Of a DNA stretch of 15,501 nucleotides, positions 6,577 through 14,800 are shown piece by piece (position 1 is the stretch's first letter; every line of letters begins with the position of its first letter). The translations under genes and the position numbers were made by a program. The notes below the pieces were generated by a model. That model was not told where the DNA came from. It did not search any database and saw nothing but the letters and a program-made list of their open reading frames with translations. The stretch comes from Candidatus Luteimonas excrementigallinarum (GTDB lineage: Bacteria; Pseudomonadota; Gammaproteobacteria; Xanthomonadales; Xanthomonadaceae): NCBI GenBank assembly GCA_019115725.1, contig DXCY01000206.1:1-15501 (forward strand), written 5' to 3'.

Positions 6577-6585
6577 CCGGTAGGA

Positions 6586-7329
6586 TCAGTTTCCGGCCAC
6601 GAACGCGCCGTAATCCTCGATGGTGTCCTCGACGCTGGCCTCGTACAAACGGGTGCCGGCCTCCACGCTGGACAGCGACGGGTCCGAGCCTATGCGGCCA
6701 TCCGGGAACCGGCGCCGGTAATCAAACGCATCGCCATAGGCGCCCTTGGGCGCAAGCCTGGGCTCCATCTGCATGGGCCGGGCGCGGTCGGGGTAGGCGT
6801 GCCAGGTGAGGGAGATTTCAGAAGGCGTGGCATGGCTGCCTTCGGCCTCGCCGTAGAGCTCCTGCGACAGCGCGGCCACGCGCCGGCCGGCGAACCAGTT
6901 GGCGATCTTCAGTCGCGGCGCAGGACCGTCCACGCCGGTGAAGCTGGCTTCCGAGTGGTACTGGGCGAATGCTGCCTGCACCGTGGCCACGTTGCCGCCG
7001 TGGCCGTTGAGGAAATAGATCTCGCGGAAGCCGTGCCGGGCCAGCGACTGCACCACATCACGCACCACCGCGATCAGCGTGGCAGGACGCAGCGAAATCG
7101 TGCCCGGGAAGGCCAGGTGGTGCTGGGCCATGCCGATGGAAATGGTGGGCGCCACCAGCGCATCGATGCGTTCGGCCGCACCTTCGGCCACCACTTCCGG
7201 GCAGATGGCGTCGGTGCCGATCAGGCCGTTGGGACCGTGCTGCTCGGTCGAGCCGATCGGGACGATGATGCCGGTGGAGCGGGCCAGGCGGGCCTCTACT
7301 TCCGGCCAGGTGCAAAGCTGAAGACGCAT
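6586..7329 (-). CDS. Creatininase-family amidohydrolase
   Basis: A 247-residue cytoplasmic metal-dependent hydrolase of the creatininase/MftE/ArfB superfamily, whose members cleave small cyclic amides or formamides. Metal-binding phrases are visible: GSTEQHG with E29 and H31, GTD with D40, NGHGGN with H110, and a later SHATPSEIS with E171. The fold markers IVPIGSTEQHGPNG and FREIYFLNGHGGN are strong. The specific substrate cannot be read from the sequence. The creatininase proper has different residues around the second metal site, so creatinine is not implied. I prefer ATG 7327-7329 (MRLQLCTW) because AGTGGAA lies about seven bases upstream; an in-frame ATG at 7356 would add nine residues without a ribosome site. 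The gene is divergent from the methyltransferase-fold gene at 7489. Confidence 0.85.
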   Translation of the reverse strand: MRLQLCTWPEVEARLARSTGIIVPIGSTEQHGPNGLIGTDAICPEVVAEGAAERIDALVAPTISIGMAQHHLAFPGTISLRPATLIAVVRDVVQSLARHGFREIYFLNGHGGNVATVQAAFAQYHSEASFTGVDGPAPRLKIANWFAGRRVAALSQELYGEAEGSHATPSEISLTWHAYPDRARPMQMEPRLAPKGAYGDAFDYRRRFPDGRIGSDPSLSSVEAGTRLYEASVEDTIEDYGAFVAGN

Positions 7330-7488
7330 ATTGATTCCACTGTGGTTCGAGTTCATCGGACAGCTTAGCGCGGATGCGTGGAGCGGGCGGGACGCGCCCT
7401 GGGAATGGGCATGGGCAGCGCCCGGCCGGTGACGTCGCCCGGGCCGGTGCGATAGGCTGGCGTGCTGGCAGCTGCAGGGTGACGGGCA

Positions 7489-8307
7489 ATGGGACGAGGG
7501 GACGGAAGCGGGGATGGCGGCGGCCTGGGCGCGCGCCTGGCGCGGCTGTTCGGCGTCCGCAGGCCTGGCGATCTTCCCCGGCCTTTCGTGCGCCGGCACG
7601 GCCGCTACACCTCGCTGCAGTTCAGTCGCACCCAGACCCAGAGCCGCATGCTCAGCGCCGATCCGGATGCCCTGCTGATCGACTACACCCGCACTATGAT
7701 GGCGACTCTGCTGCTGCGTCCGCAGCCGAAACGCATCGGGATGATCGGCCTGGGCGGTGGCTCTCAGGTGAAGTTCTGCCATCGCCACCTGCCGCAGGCG
7801 CGGGTGGAAGTGGTGGAGAACAACCCGGGCGTGATCGCCCTGCGCCGGGAGTTTTCCATCCCCGATGATGATGGGCGCCTGCAGGTGCATCTGGGCGACG
7901 GGGCGGAGTTCATCACCACCCGGCGGGGCTGCTACGACGTGCTGCTGGTGGACGGCTACGACGAGCGCGGGATTCCTCCCGTGCTGTCCACCCAGGCGTT
8001 CTATGACGACTGCCGCGCGGCCCTGGCTCCCGGCGGGGTGATGGCTGCAAACCTGTTCAGCACCGATGCGAAGAAGCACCTGGCGCTGCTGGAGCGGAGC
8101 TTTGACGGCCAGGTGCTGATGCTGGAAGAGCCGAAGATGAGCAACCGGGTGGTGTTTGCCTGGCTGGACCGGCTGCTGCCAGGCGAAGTGAATCCGGGGG
8201 CGGCGCTTTACGATCTGCCGGAGGCGGCGCGGCGCCAGCTGGGCCCCGCGTTCGCGCGCCTGGAACAGGCGCTGGAAGAAGCGCTGGACCAGCAGTTCGA
8301 CAGTTAG
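7489..8307 (+). CDS. Spermidine synthase-like class I methyltransferase-fold protein
   Basis: A 272-residue protein of the polyamine-synthase-like Rossmann family. Nucleotide-binding elements are visible: MIGLGGGSQVKF (85-96), VEVVENNPGVI with E110, GDGAEF (136-141), and LVDGYDERGIPP with D155 and D158 in the place of the catalytic aspartates. In true spermidine synthases the first loop reads GGGDG, and the aspartate there contacts the polyamine region. Here it is GGGSQ, so the substrate is probably different or the protein does not make spermidine. There is no membrane domain. An AGGGTGA ribosome site lies about eight bases before the ATG. The N-terminal 30 residues are Gly/Arg rich and may be a loose tail. 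The stop lies three bases from the stop of the convergent gene at 8311. Confidence 0.82.
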   Translation: MGRGDGSGDGGGLGARLARLFGVRRPGDLPRPFVRRHGRYTSLQFSRTQTQSRMLSADPDALLIDYTRTMMATLLLRPQPKRIGMIGLGGGSQVKFCHRHLPQARVEVVENNPGVIALRREFSIPDDDGRLQVHLGDGAEFITTRRGCYDVLLVDGYDERGIPPVLSTQAFYDDCRAALAPGGVMAANLFSTDAKKHLALLERSFDGQVLMLEEPKMSNRVVFAWLDRLLPGEVNPGAALYDLPEAARRQLGPAFARLEQALEEALDQQFDS

Positions 8308-8310
8308 GCG

Positions 8311-9108
8311 TCAGCGGGCGGGGCAGGCGGGGTCGCGGCCGGCCCAGCGGGCACACACCCGGTCACGACAGTTGATTCCCTGCACGGTGTTGGCCGCCGG
8401 GCAGGACTGCAGTGCCCGCTGCGCGCGGCTCGGGCGGGCGGCACGTGCGTTGGACTGTTCGGCCTGTGGCTGGCCCAGCGATGCCAGCGCGGCGCTGGTT
8501 TCGTTGTAGTTGCGCTCGTTCTCGGCCAGCACCTGGCTGATGAGCTCATCCATCGGGCTGGCGGCGGGCTGCTCATCCTCCTGCCGGATGATGCCGAGCA
8601 GAGTTGAAAGCAGGTCGTTGCCCGAGGAGTTCGAGGACGCGGTTGTGGTGCGCGAACCTGTGCGTGCGGGTGTGGAACGGCGGGGCGCTGACGATGGGGC
8701 GGCAGACCCGTTGCCTTCAGCGGTGGCCAGCGTATCCTGCGAATCAGTGGTGCTGCTGTCCGCGAGCGGCGACTGGATGCGGCTCAGTGGATTTTGTTGC
8801 AGCCCCGGGTCGGTCGGTTCGGTATTGGCGGCCGTTTCATCCACGATGCGCGCGGGCTCCCGGGCGGTCTCGGCGGCAGGAGCGATCATCCCGCTGGCGG
8901 AGGCTTGCGCTGCGGGGGCCGCTTGGCCGACAGTTCCCTCCCCGTGACCGGCCCAGGGATCTCCGCCGGCGGTGCCGGACAGGCGCATGGCGGCGACAAG
9001 GACGAGGATGATGACAAGGACGGCAGCAGCCAGGAGCCACCGTAGACGGCGCGGATCGCGCCTGTGCCCGGGTGCGGCATCAACGGTGCCGGGCCGGCGG
9101 TTTTCCAT
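8311..9108 (-). CDS. Unknown membrane-anchored low-complexity protein with four-cysteine C-terminal tail
   Basis: I do not recognise this 265-residue protein. It has a short basic N-terminus (RRDPRRLRW), one clear membrane helix (about 24-41), then an Ala/Ser/Thr/Pro-rich stretch (about 45-165) that looks like a flexible periplasmic linker. A predicted helical part follows (about 165-212, including NDLLSTLLGIIRQEDEQ and MDELISQVLAENERNYN). The compact tail has C236, C247, C252 and C262 (phrases CPAANTVQGINC, CRDRVC, GRDPACP), which could form two disulfides. The topology suggests an inner-membrane anchor with an exported C-terminal domain. It is divergent from the M15 peptidase of the T6SS segment (198-base gap), so a cell-wall or T6SS role is possible. 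ATG 9106-9108 lacks a good ribosome site; an in-frame ATG at 9252 would add 48 residues. Confidence 0.6.
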   Translation of the reverse strand: MENRRPGTVDAAPGHRRDPRRLRWLLAAAVLVIILVLVAAMRLSGTAGGDPWAGHGEGTVGQAAPAAQASASGMIAPAAETAREPARIVDETAANTEPTDPGLQQNPLSRIQSPLADSSTTDSQDTLATAEGNGSAAPSSAPRRSTPARTGSRTTTASSNSSGNDLLSTLLGIIRQEDEQPAASPMDELISQVLAENERNYNETSAALASLGQPQAEQSNARAARPSRAQRALQSCPAANTVQGINCRDRVCARWAGRDPACPAR

Positions 9109-9292
9109 GTCGGCAAGGATCCGGCTGGCGGAGCCCTGGCTCGGTGTGCTGGCGCGGTTTCCCGTCACCAGACTGGGGCGGTTCGATCCTTCGATATTCA
9201 AGTGCAATCCCGCTCTTGACCGGCAGGCGCCGGAGAAAGTCCTTTTCCGCATTCTAGCCGGGGTCCCGGGCGCGTCAATCTCGCAGGTCACG
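9109..9292. other. Divergent intergenic region between the cysteine-tail gene and the M15 peptidase
   Basis: About 190 bases separate two divergent genes and should hold promoters for both. A TTGACC hexamer on the plus strand near 9217-9222 could be a -35, but no good -10 lies at 16-18 bases. The minus-strand AT-richer patch near 9193-9203 could hold a -10 for the leftward gene. Nothing is convincing. Confidence 0.25.
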
Positions 9293-9297
9293 GGAGG
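9293..9297 (+). promoter_or_regulatory. Ribosome binding site setting the M15 peptidase start
   Basis: GGAGG lies nine bases before ATG 9307 but only three bases before the in-frame GTG 9301, so ATG 9307 is the likely start. Confidence 0.65.
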
Positions 9298-9306
9298 CGG
9301 GTGCCG

Positions 9307-10167
9307 ATGATCGTGTTGTGGATCGCGCTGGGCTTTGTTGTCGCCTGCGTGGTGACGTGGCTGCTGGTGTTTCCGGAAGCACGGGAGCGGCTGGCAGCGA
9401 TGGTTGGCGGTGCCTGGCGCGCGCTGGCGGGAAAGGCCGCCGTGGGCGGCGGGCGGGTGGCGCGCCGGGTGGGCGCATCGGGGCGGGTCGTCCGCACCGG
9501 CGGCTCGGGGCTGGCCGCGGGGCTGCGCCGCCATCGGGTGGTGCTGGTGGTGGCAGCGCTGCTGGTGTGCGTGCCGCCGGTGCTGATCCTCGGCCTGCGC
9601 CAGAAGGTGGTGCTGGAAGGATTCGCCGGCGAAGACCTCTCCGTTTCCCGCTCCACGATCGCGGTGCTGATGCGCGGCGAACGGCTGGTGCCGCCGCCGG
9701 CACCGCCGCCGGAAGTATTCACCACCGCCGAGGCGCGCCGCGCCATGCCGGAGATCGCCACCGCCGACCGCCGCTGGGAACGGCTGGATCCGGACCTGCA
9801 GCAGCGCGTGCTGGCCATTTACCGGGTGCTGGCCCAGGAGCACGGGATCCGCATGGTGCTGGTGCAGGGCTATCGAAGCCCGGAGCGGCAGGAGGAGCTG
9901 TACCGCGAGGGCAAGGTGACCCGCGCTGCTGCCTGGCAGAGCTGTCACCAGTACGGTCTGGCCCTGGACAGCGCGCCCATGCGCGAGGGCAAGCTGCAGT
10001 GGGACATGGAGGATCCATGGACCAGACGCGCCTATTTCCTCTATGGCGAACTGGCCCAGGAAGCCGGCCTGGTCTGGGGCGGCAGCTGGAGCTGGGGCGA
10101 CTTCGGTCACGTGGAGGTGCGCCAGGCCTGCCTGAACGCCCGCGAGGCGCGCCGCCGCGCGGGCTGA
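9307..10167 (+). CDS. M15-family peptidoglycan peptidase (endolysin/VanY-like), probable T6SS accessory (TagX-like)
   Basis: A 286-residue membrane-tethered peptidase. Two hydrophobic segments are visible: 1-22 and 77-97, separated by a basic, Gly/Ala/Arg-rich stretch. The C-terminal domain (about 135-275) is peptidase family M15: GYRSPERQEELY (189-199), SCHQYGLALD giving zinc ligands H214 and D221, and WSWGDFGHVE with catalytic-type D265 and zinc ligand H268. The D-x-x-H spacing matches the L-alanyl-D-glutamate endolysins of the T5 type as well as VanY-like enzymes. The active site would act on peptidoglycan stem peptides in the periplasm. M15-type TagX of Acinetobacter is encoded in the T6SS cluster and is thought to open the wall for the machine; the position here just before tssM supports the same job. 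It is not a lysis enzyme of a prophage, as no other phage genes are present. Confidence 0.85.
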   Translation: MIVLWIALGFVVACVVTWLLVFPEARERLAAMVGGAWRALAGKAAVGGGRVARRVGASGRVVRTGGSGLAAGLRRHRVVLVVAALLVCVPPVLILGLRQKVVLEGFAGEDLSVSRSTIAVLMRGERLVPPPAPPPEVFTTAEARRAMPEIATADRRWERLDPDLQQRVLAIYRVLAQEHGIRMVLVQGYRSPERQEELYREGKVTRAAAWQSCHQYGLALDSAPMREGKLQWDMEDPWTRRAYFLYGELAQEAGLVWGGSWSWGDFGHVEVRQACLNAREARRRAG

Positions 10168-10331
10168 GTTTGCAGCGGCTGAAGCAGGGCGGATGAAATC
10201 GCGTCGGGTGATATCGGGTCACAAGTCCTGCTATCTTTCCTGACCGGTCGCCGATGGCGGCCGGCAACGGCAGAGATGGATGCCATGGATTGCGCGCTAC
10301 GGCGCGACGCAGGGAACACCGCGGAAGCGGT
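10168..10331. other. Gap between the M15 peptidase and the ketosynthase-like gene
   Basis: These 164 bases hold no gene I can support. TATCTT near 10232 could be a -10 box for the downstream gene, with only a poor -35. The in-frame ATG at 10254 lacks a ribosome site and would add an unlikely Arg/Gly-rich leader. Confidence 0.25.
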
Positions 10332-11813
10332 ATGCGCAGGGAGCAGGATGTGAGGGTGTCGGGGGTCTTGCGTGGTGGACTGGTCGTGCTGGCGGTGTTC
10401 GCAGCGACCTGGGCGTGCGCGATCCTGTGGTGGCGTTCCAGCGGCGCGGCGCCGGGTGGAACGGCCATGTTCGCCTGGCTGTTGCTGGTCCCGTTGGCGC
10501 TGCTGGCCATCCTCTGGACGGTGCTGCGCCTGCGTCGCAGGGCCGCGGCCCGTGCCGAAGCCGGGGATGGCCCCGTGGCCGACGACAGTCCGGCCGATCA
10601 GCCGCTACCGCCGCCGCCGAAGCCGCTGGGCATCCTGGCCCAGGCGGTGAACCTGGCCTGCGGCGATGATGCCGCCGCGATCGCAACGCAGCTGCCCGGA
10701 CTGCCGCGCCCGGGCCTGCATCCTTCGCTGCGCGACCGGGACGGACTGCCGGTGCTGGCGGCCTTCCAGAAAGACCTGGAGACATCGCTGGTCGAAGACC
10801 AGCTGTCTGGCGGTACCGGCCGCCGTCCGATTCAGGAACACCTGCGTGCACTGGCACTGCTCGAGCCCGTGGCGCTCGGGCTGTTTGAAGCCGCCGCGCT
10901 GCAGCTGCCGCCCCTGCCCGAGGTGGAAGAGCGGGTAGTGGCCGGGCTGCGGCGCCGCATCGGCTCCGCGCCGGACGATGCTGCCAGCGTGCACGTGCTT
11001 GTCATCCTGCCGCAGGACATGCCCTCCGCCCTGCGTGATGCCGCTGGCGCGTGGCTGCGCGAACTGGCCGCCGATGTCGGGCTGGACCCACGCAGGAGCA
11101 CCTTCGAAGTAGTGGCCGCCGCGGATGCCGGCGATGTCTGGCAGCGCGTGCAGGGGCTGTCCGCGGGGCAGGCCGTACCGGCCGATGCCTGGCATCTGCT
11201 GCTGGCGTCGGCTTCGCTGATCGGCGAGCGCGGCGTACAGGCGCTGGCTGCACAGGGCCGGCTCGCCTCGGGCAGCCATATCGAAGGCGTCGTGCCGGGG
11301 GAAGGGGCGGCCGGGGTGTTGCTGCGTCCGCACGGGGCGACGCTGCCGCAGGACGCTGAAGAAGCCGGGGTCGGCCTGCTGGCCATCCAGCGGCAGCAGG
11401 CAGCCGGCGGTGTTACGCCCCGCCAGGCCGCACAGTCCAGCGCCGGGCTCCTCGAAGGCGTACTGGCCTCAACCACAACCCCGGCTGCCGATGTGGCCAT
11501 GGTGCTCACCGATGCCGATCAGCGGCCCAGCCGCTCGGTGGAAGCGGCGGTGGCGGCGGCCAACACCTGTCCCGAACTCGATCCCGCCACACAGTGTCCG
11601 GCGCTGGGCAACGCCAGCGGCTGCCTGGGCCATGTGGCTCCGCTTGCCCTGATCGCCCTCGCAGCGGCTGCTGCGCGCGAGGCGGACGCCCCCGTGGCCG
11701 TGCTGTCGGTGGAGGCGGTGGGCATGCGCCATGCCGCGCTGCTGGGCAGGGCCGACGCGATTGATGAATCCCTTTCCAGCGATGCGGGCCCGGGGCCGGA
11801 TGTTGCCGCCTGA
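10332..11813 (+). CDS. Two-TM protein with a degenerate beta-ketoacyl synthase-like domain, T6SS-linked
   Basis: A 493-residue protein. Two membrane helices (about 13-34 and 44-66) are followed by Arg-rich and Pro-rich linkers, then a long cytoplasmic domain (about 98-473). Its order of motifs follows a ketosynthase (thiolase fold). The opening LGILAQAVNLACGDDAAAIA with HPSLRDRDG resembles KS N-termini. ALAAQGRL then GVVPGEGAAGVLL (319-331) matches the KS phrase GF(V/I)PGEGAAxxLL. ALGNASGCLGHVAPLALIALAAA with H434 matches the last KS histidine block. The catalytic cysteine position appears to be Ala/Asp (around 262-265), and the middle His motif is replaced near VLTDADQRPS, so catalysis is unlikely. 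It lies between the M15 peptidase and tssM (43-base gap), so a structural or acyl-carrier-binding role in the T6SS membrane complex is my inference. Start choice: ATG 10332; GTG 10350, with GGGAGCAGG before it, is also possible. Confidence 0.6.
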   Translation: MRREQDVRVSGVLRGGLVVLAVFAATWACAILWWRSSGAAPGGTAMFAWLLLVPLALLAILWTVLRLRRRAAARAEAGDGPVADDSPADQPLPPPPKPLGILAQAVNLACGDDAAAIATQLPGLPRPGLHPSLRDRDGLPVLAAFQKDLETSLVEDQLSGGTGRRPIQEHLRALALLEPVALGLFEAAALQLPPLPEVEERVVAGLRRRIGSAPDDAASVHVLVILPQDMPSALRDAAGAWLRELAADVGLDPRRSTFEVVAAADAGDVWQRVQGLSAGQAVPADAWHLLLASASLIGERGVQALAAQGRLASGSHIEGVVPGEGAAGVLLRPHGATLPQDAEEAGVGLLAIQRQQAAGGVTPRQAAQSSAGLLEGVLASTTTPAADVAMVLTDADQRPSRSVEAAVAAANTCPELDPATQCPALGNASGCLGHVAPLALIALAAAAAREADAPVAVLSVEAVGMRHAALLGRADAIDESLSSDAGPGPDVAA

Positions 11814-11856
11814 CCCCATTGCCCGACCCTGATTACTGATACGGAAGTTGCCGCCG

Positions 11857-14800
11857 ATGTTCTCGATGTTCTACAGACTCAGGTACTACCTCACCGACTA
11901 CCGCGTCCTGGCGGTGGCTGGAATCGTGTCCGCCGCGGCGCTGATGTACTTCGGCAGCGAGGGGCTGAAGACGCTGGGCGTCTGGGTCGTGGCCCTGATC
12001 GTGCTGGTGGCGGTGGTCTGGTTGGGTGTATGGATCTTCCGTCGGGTCCAGGGCCGGCGCGCGGCGAAGAAGCTCGACGACATGGTCGAGGAAGAAACCG
12101 ATCGTGCGGTCGCTACCGCCGCCCCTGCGGCACGCGCCGATACCGAAGCCCTGCGCGAGCGCATGCTGGAGGCGGTCAAGGCGATCAAGTCCTCGCGCAT
12201 CGGCGTGCTCAAGGGCAAGGCTGCGCTGTATGAGCTGCCGTGGTACGTGATCATCGGCAACCCGGCGGCAGGCAAGAGCTCGGCGATCCTCAATTCCGGG
12301 CTCAAGTTCCCGTTCGAGGACAATCGCAGCAACGTCATCCAAGGTATCGGCGGCACCCGCAACTGCGACTGGTACTTCACCACCGAGGGCATCGTGCTGG
12401 ACACCGCCGGCCGCTACTCGGTCAGCGTGGAGGACCGGCTGGAATGGCTGACCTTCCTCGACCTGCTGAAGAAGAACCGTCCGCGCGCGCCGGTCAACGG
12501 CATCATCATCGCCGCCAGCATCGCCGAGCTGTCGGGCAGCAAGCCCGAGTTCGCGATCGAGCTGGCCAAGAACCTGCGCCAGCGGGTGCAGGAGATCACC
12601 GAGCGGCTGGAAGTGTTCGCGCCGGTGTACGTGGTGTTCACCAAGGCCGACCTGATTGCCGGCTTCACCGAATTCTTCCGTGGGCTGGATCCGGCCGAGC
12701 GCGAGAACGTGTGGGGCGCGACGCTGCCGTTCGAGCCGGGGGCCGAGACCGATGCGCTGTCGAGCTTCGATAAGCACTTCGACGAGCTGGCCGAGGGCCT
12801 GCGCGAGATGAGCCTGGCGCAGATGGCGATGGCGCGCGGCCGCGAGGTGTCGCCGGGCCTGCTGACGCTGCCGCTGGAGTTCACCGGCATCAAGCCGGCG
12901 CTGCGCACCTTCATTGCCACGCTGTTCGAGGACAACCCGTACCAGTTCCAGCCGGTGTTCCGCGGCTTCTACTTCACCAGTGCGCTGCAGGAAGGCCATT
13001 CGGTGCACTACGCCTCGGAGCGGGTGGGGCGGGAATTCGGCCTGCAGGGCAAGCCCGGTCCGGAGGCCAGCGAGCCGGCGGGGCAGACGGCGCACTTTCT
13101 CAAGGACCTGTTCCGCAAGGTGGTGTTCGCCGATCGCGACCTGGTGCGCCAGTACTCCAGTCCGCACCGGACGCGGCTGCGCTATGCGGTGTTCCTGGGC
13201 GCGGTGGCCGCGCTGGCCCTGGTGGTTGGACTGTGGACCTGGTCCTACACCACCAACCGCCAGCTGGTGGCCAACGCCACCCGCGACCTGGAGCAGGCGG
13301 TGCGGCTGCAGGAAGAGCGGGTGGATCTGGAGTCGCGGATCGACGCGCTGCTGCTGCTGCAGGACCGGATGGAACAGCTCTCCCGTCACCGCCAGCAGCG
13401 CGGGGTGGTGGCACGGCTGGGCCTGTACCAGGGCGACCGGATCGAGGCCAAGCTGCAGCACGAATATTTCAACGGCATGCGCCAGGTGATGCTGGCGCCG
13501 ACCAATGCGCGCCTGGAGGCCTACCTGGGCCAGGTGGTGGCGCAGGGCGCGGACCTCGCGCAGGCCGCCCCGGGTGATGATGAGCGCGCCCAGGGCCTGT
13601 ACCAGGAGCCGTCGCCGACCGATGCCGACGATGCCTACAACGCGCTGAAGACCTATCTGATGCTCGGCAACAGCGAGCGCGTGGAGCAGGCCCACCTGGC
13701 CCATCAGCTGACCCGTTTCTGGCGCGGCTGGCTGGAGGCCAACCGCGGGCAGATGTCGCGCGAGGATGTGGCCCGGGCCGCCGAACGGCTGATGAGCTTC
13801 CACGTGGCCCGCGCCGACCAGCCGGGCTGGCCGCAGGTGGACAGCAAGGTGGCACTGGTGTCCGACGCCCGCGCGGCCCTCACCCAGGCCACGCGCGGCG
13901 AGCCGGCGATCAATCGCGTCTATGCGCAGGTGAAGGCACGCGCGGCGACGCGTTTCCCGACGGTGACGGTGAATACGCTGATCGGCGAGGACACCAACAG
14001 CGACATCATCACCGGCAGCTATGCCATCTCCGGCGCCTTCACCCGCAAGGCCTGGGAGGATTACATCCAGGGCGCGATCAACGAGGCGGCCAACACCGAG
14101 CTGAGCACCACCGACTGGGTGCTGGATACCACCGAGCGCAGCGACCTGTCGCTGGCCGGCAGCCCGGAGCACATCGCGCGCGAGATGGTGGCCCTGTACA
14201 AGCAGGAATACGCGCAGGAATGGCAGAAGTTCCTGCAGGGCGTGGGCATGTCCGGGTTCGCCAGCTTCGACCAGGCGATCGTGCGCATGAACGCGATCGG
14301 CGATCCGCGCAACTCGCCGCTGCGCACGCTGCTCGAGGCGGTCAACGAACAGACCATCTGGGACAACCCCGGCGCCGCGCGGGCCCAGGGGAAAGCGGGC
14401 GGCGGGTTCGTGGCCTGGTTCCAGCGCGTGATCCTGCGCCGCTCGCCGTCGCCCACCGCGTCGACGGGAGCGGATGGCGATGCCTCGCCGACGCCGATGG
14501 GGCCGGTGGGCAAGGCCTTCGAAGGCTTCGCCCGGCTGGTGGCCCCGCGGGATGGCAATGCGCCGCTGATCGACAGCTACTTCCAGACCCTGGGCGGGCT
14601 GCGCAGCCGGCTCAATGCCATCCAGACGGAAGGCGAGCCGGGGCCGGGAGCAGCGCGGCTGATGCGCGATACGCTCAGCAACGAGGGCTCGGAGCTCAAT
14701 ACCGCGCTGGCGCTGGTGGACGAGCAGCTGCTCTCGGGACTGGATGAAACCCAACGCACCGCGCTGCGCAGCCTGCTGCTGCGGCCGCTGACCGAGACCT

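Noticed and set aside
6562..6577. Sigma-54-like TGGCAC...TGC element
   Set aside because: The spacing between the GG and GC pairs is one base too long, it points toward no nearby gene start on that strand, and it is part of a strong hairpin.
7330..8079. N-terminal extension of the creatininase-family frame to 497 residues
   Set aside because: The extra 250 codons run antisense through the methyltransferase-fold gene, show no protein-like pattern, and the family length fits a start at 7329.
9109..10110. Extension of the cysteine-tail gene to 599 residues
   Set aside because: The added part lies antisense to the M15 peptidase and reads as His/Arg/Gln-rich shadow sequence.
9307..10167. Prophage endolysin
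   Set aside because: The domain resembles phage endolysins, but there is no holin, spanin, integrase or structural phage gene nearby, and the N-terminal membrane segments and tssM context favour a T6SS role.
10254..10331. Earlier ATG for the ketosynthase-like gene
   Set aside because: It has no ribosome site, and the 26 extra residues are Arg/Gly/His rich and unlike a membrane-protein N-terminus.
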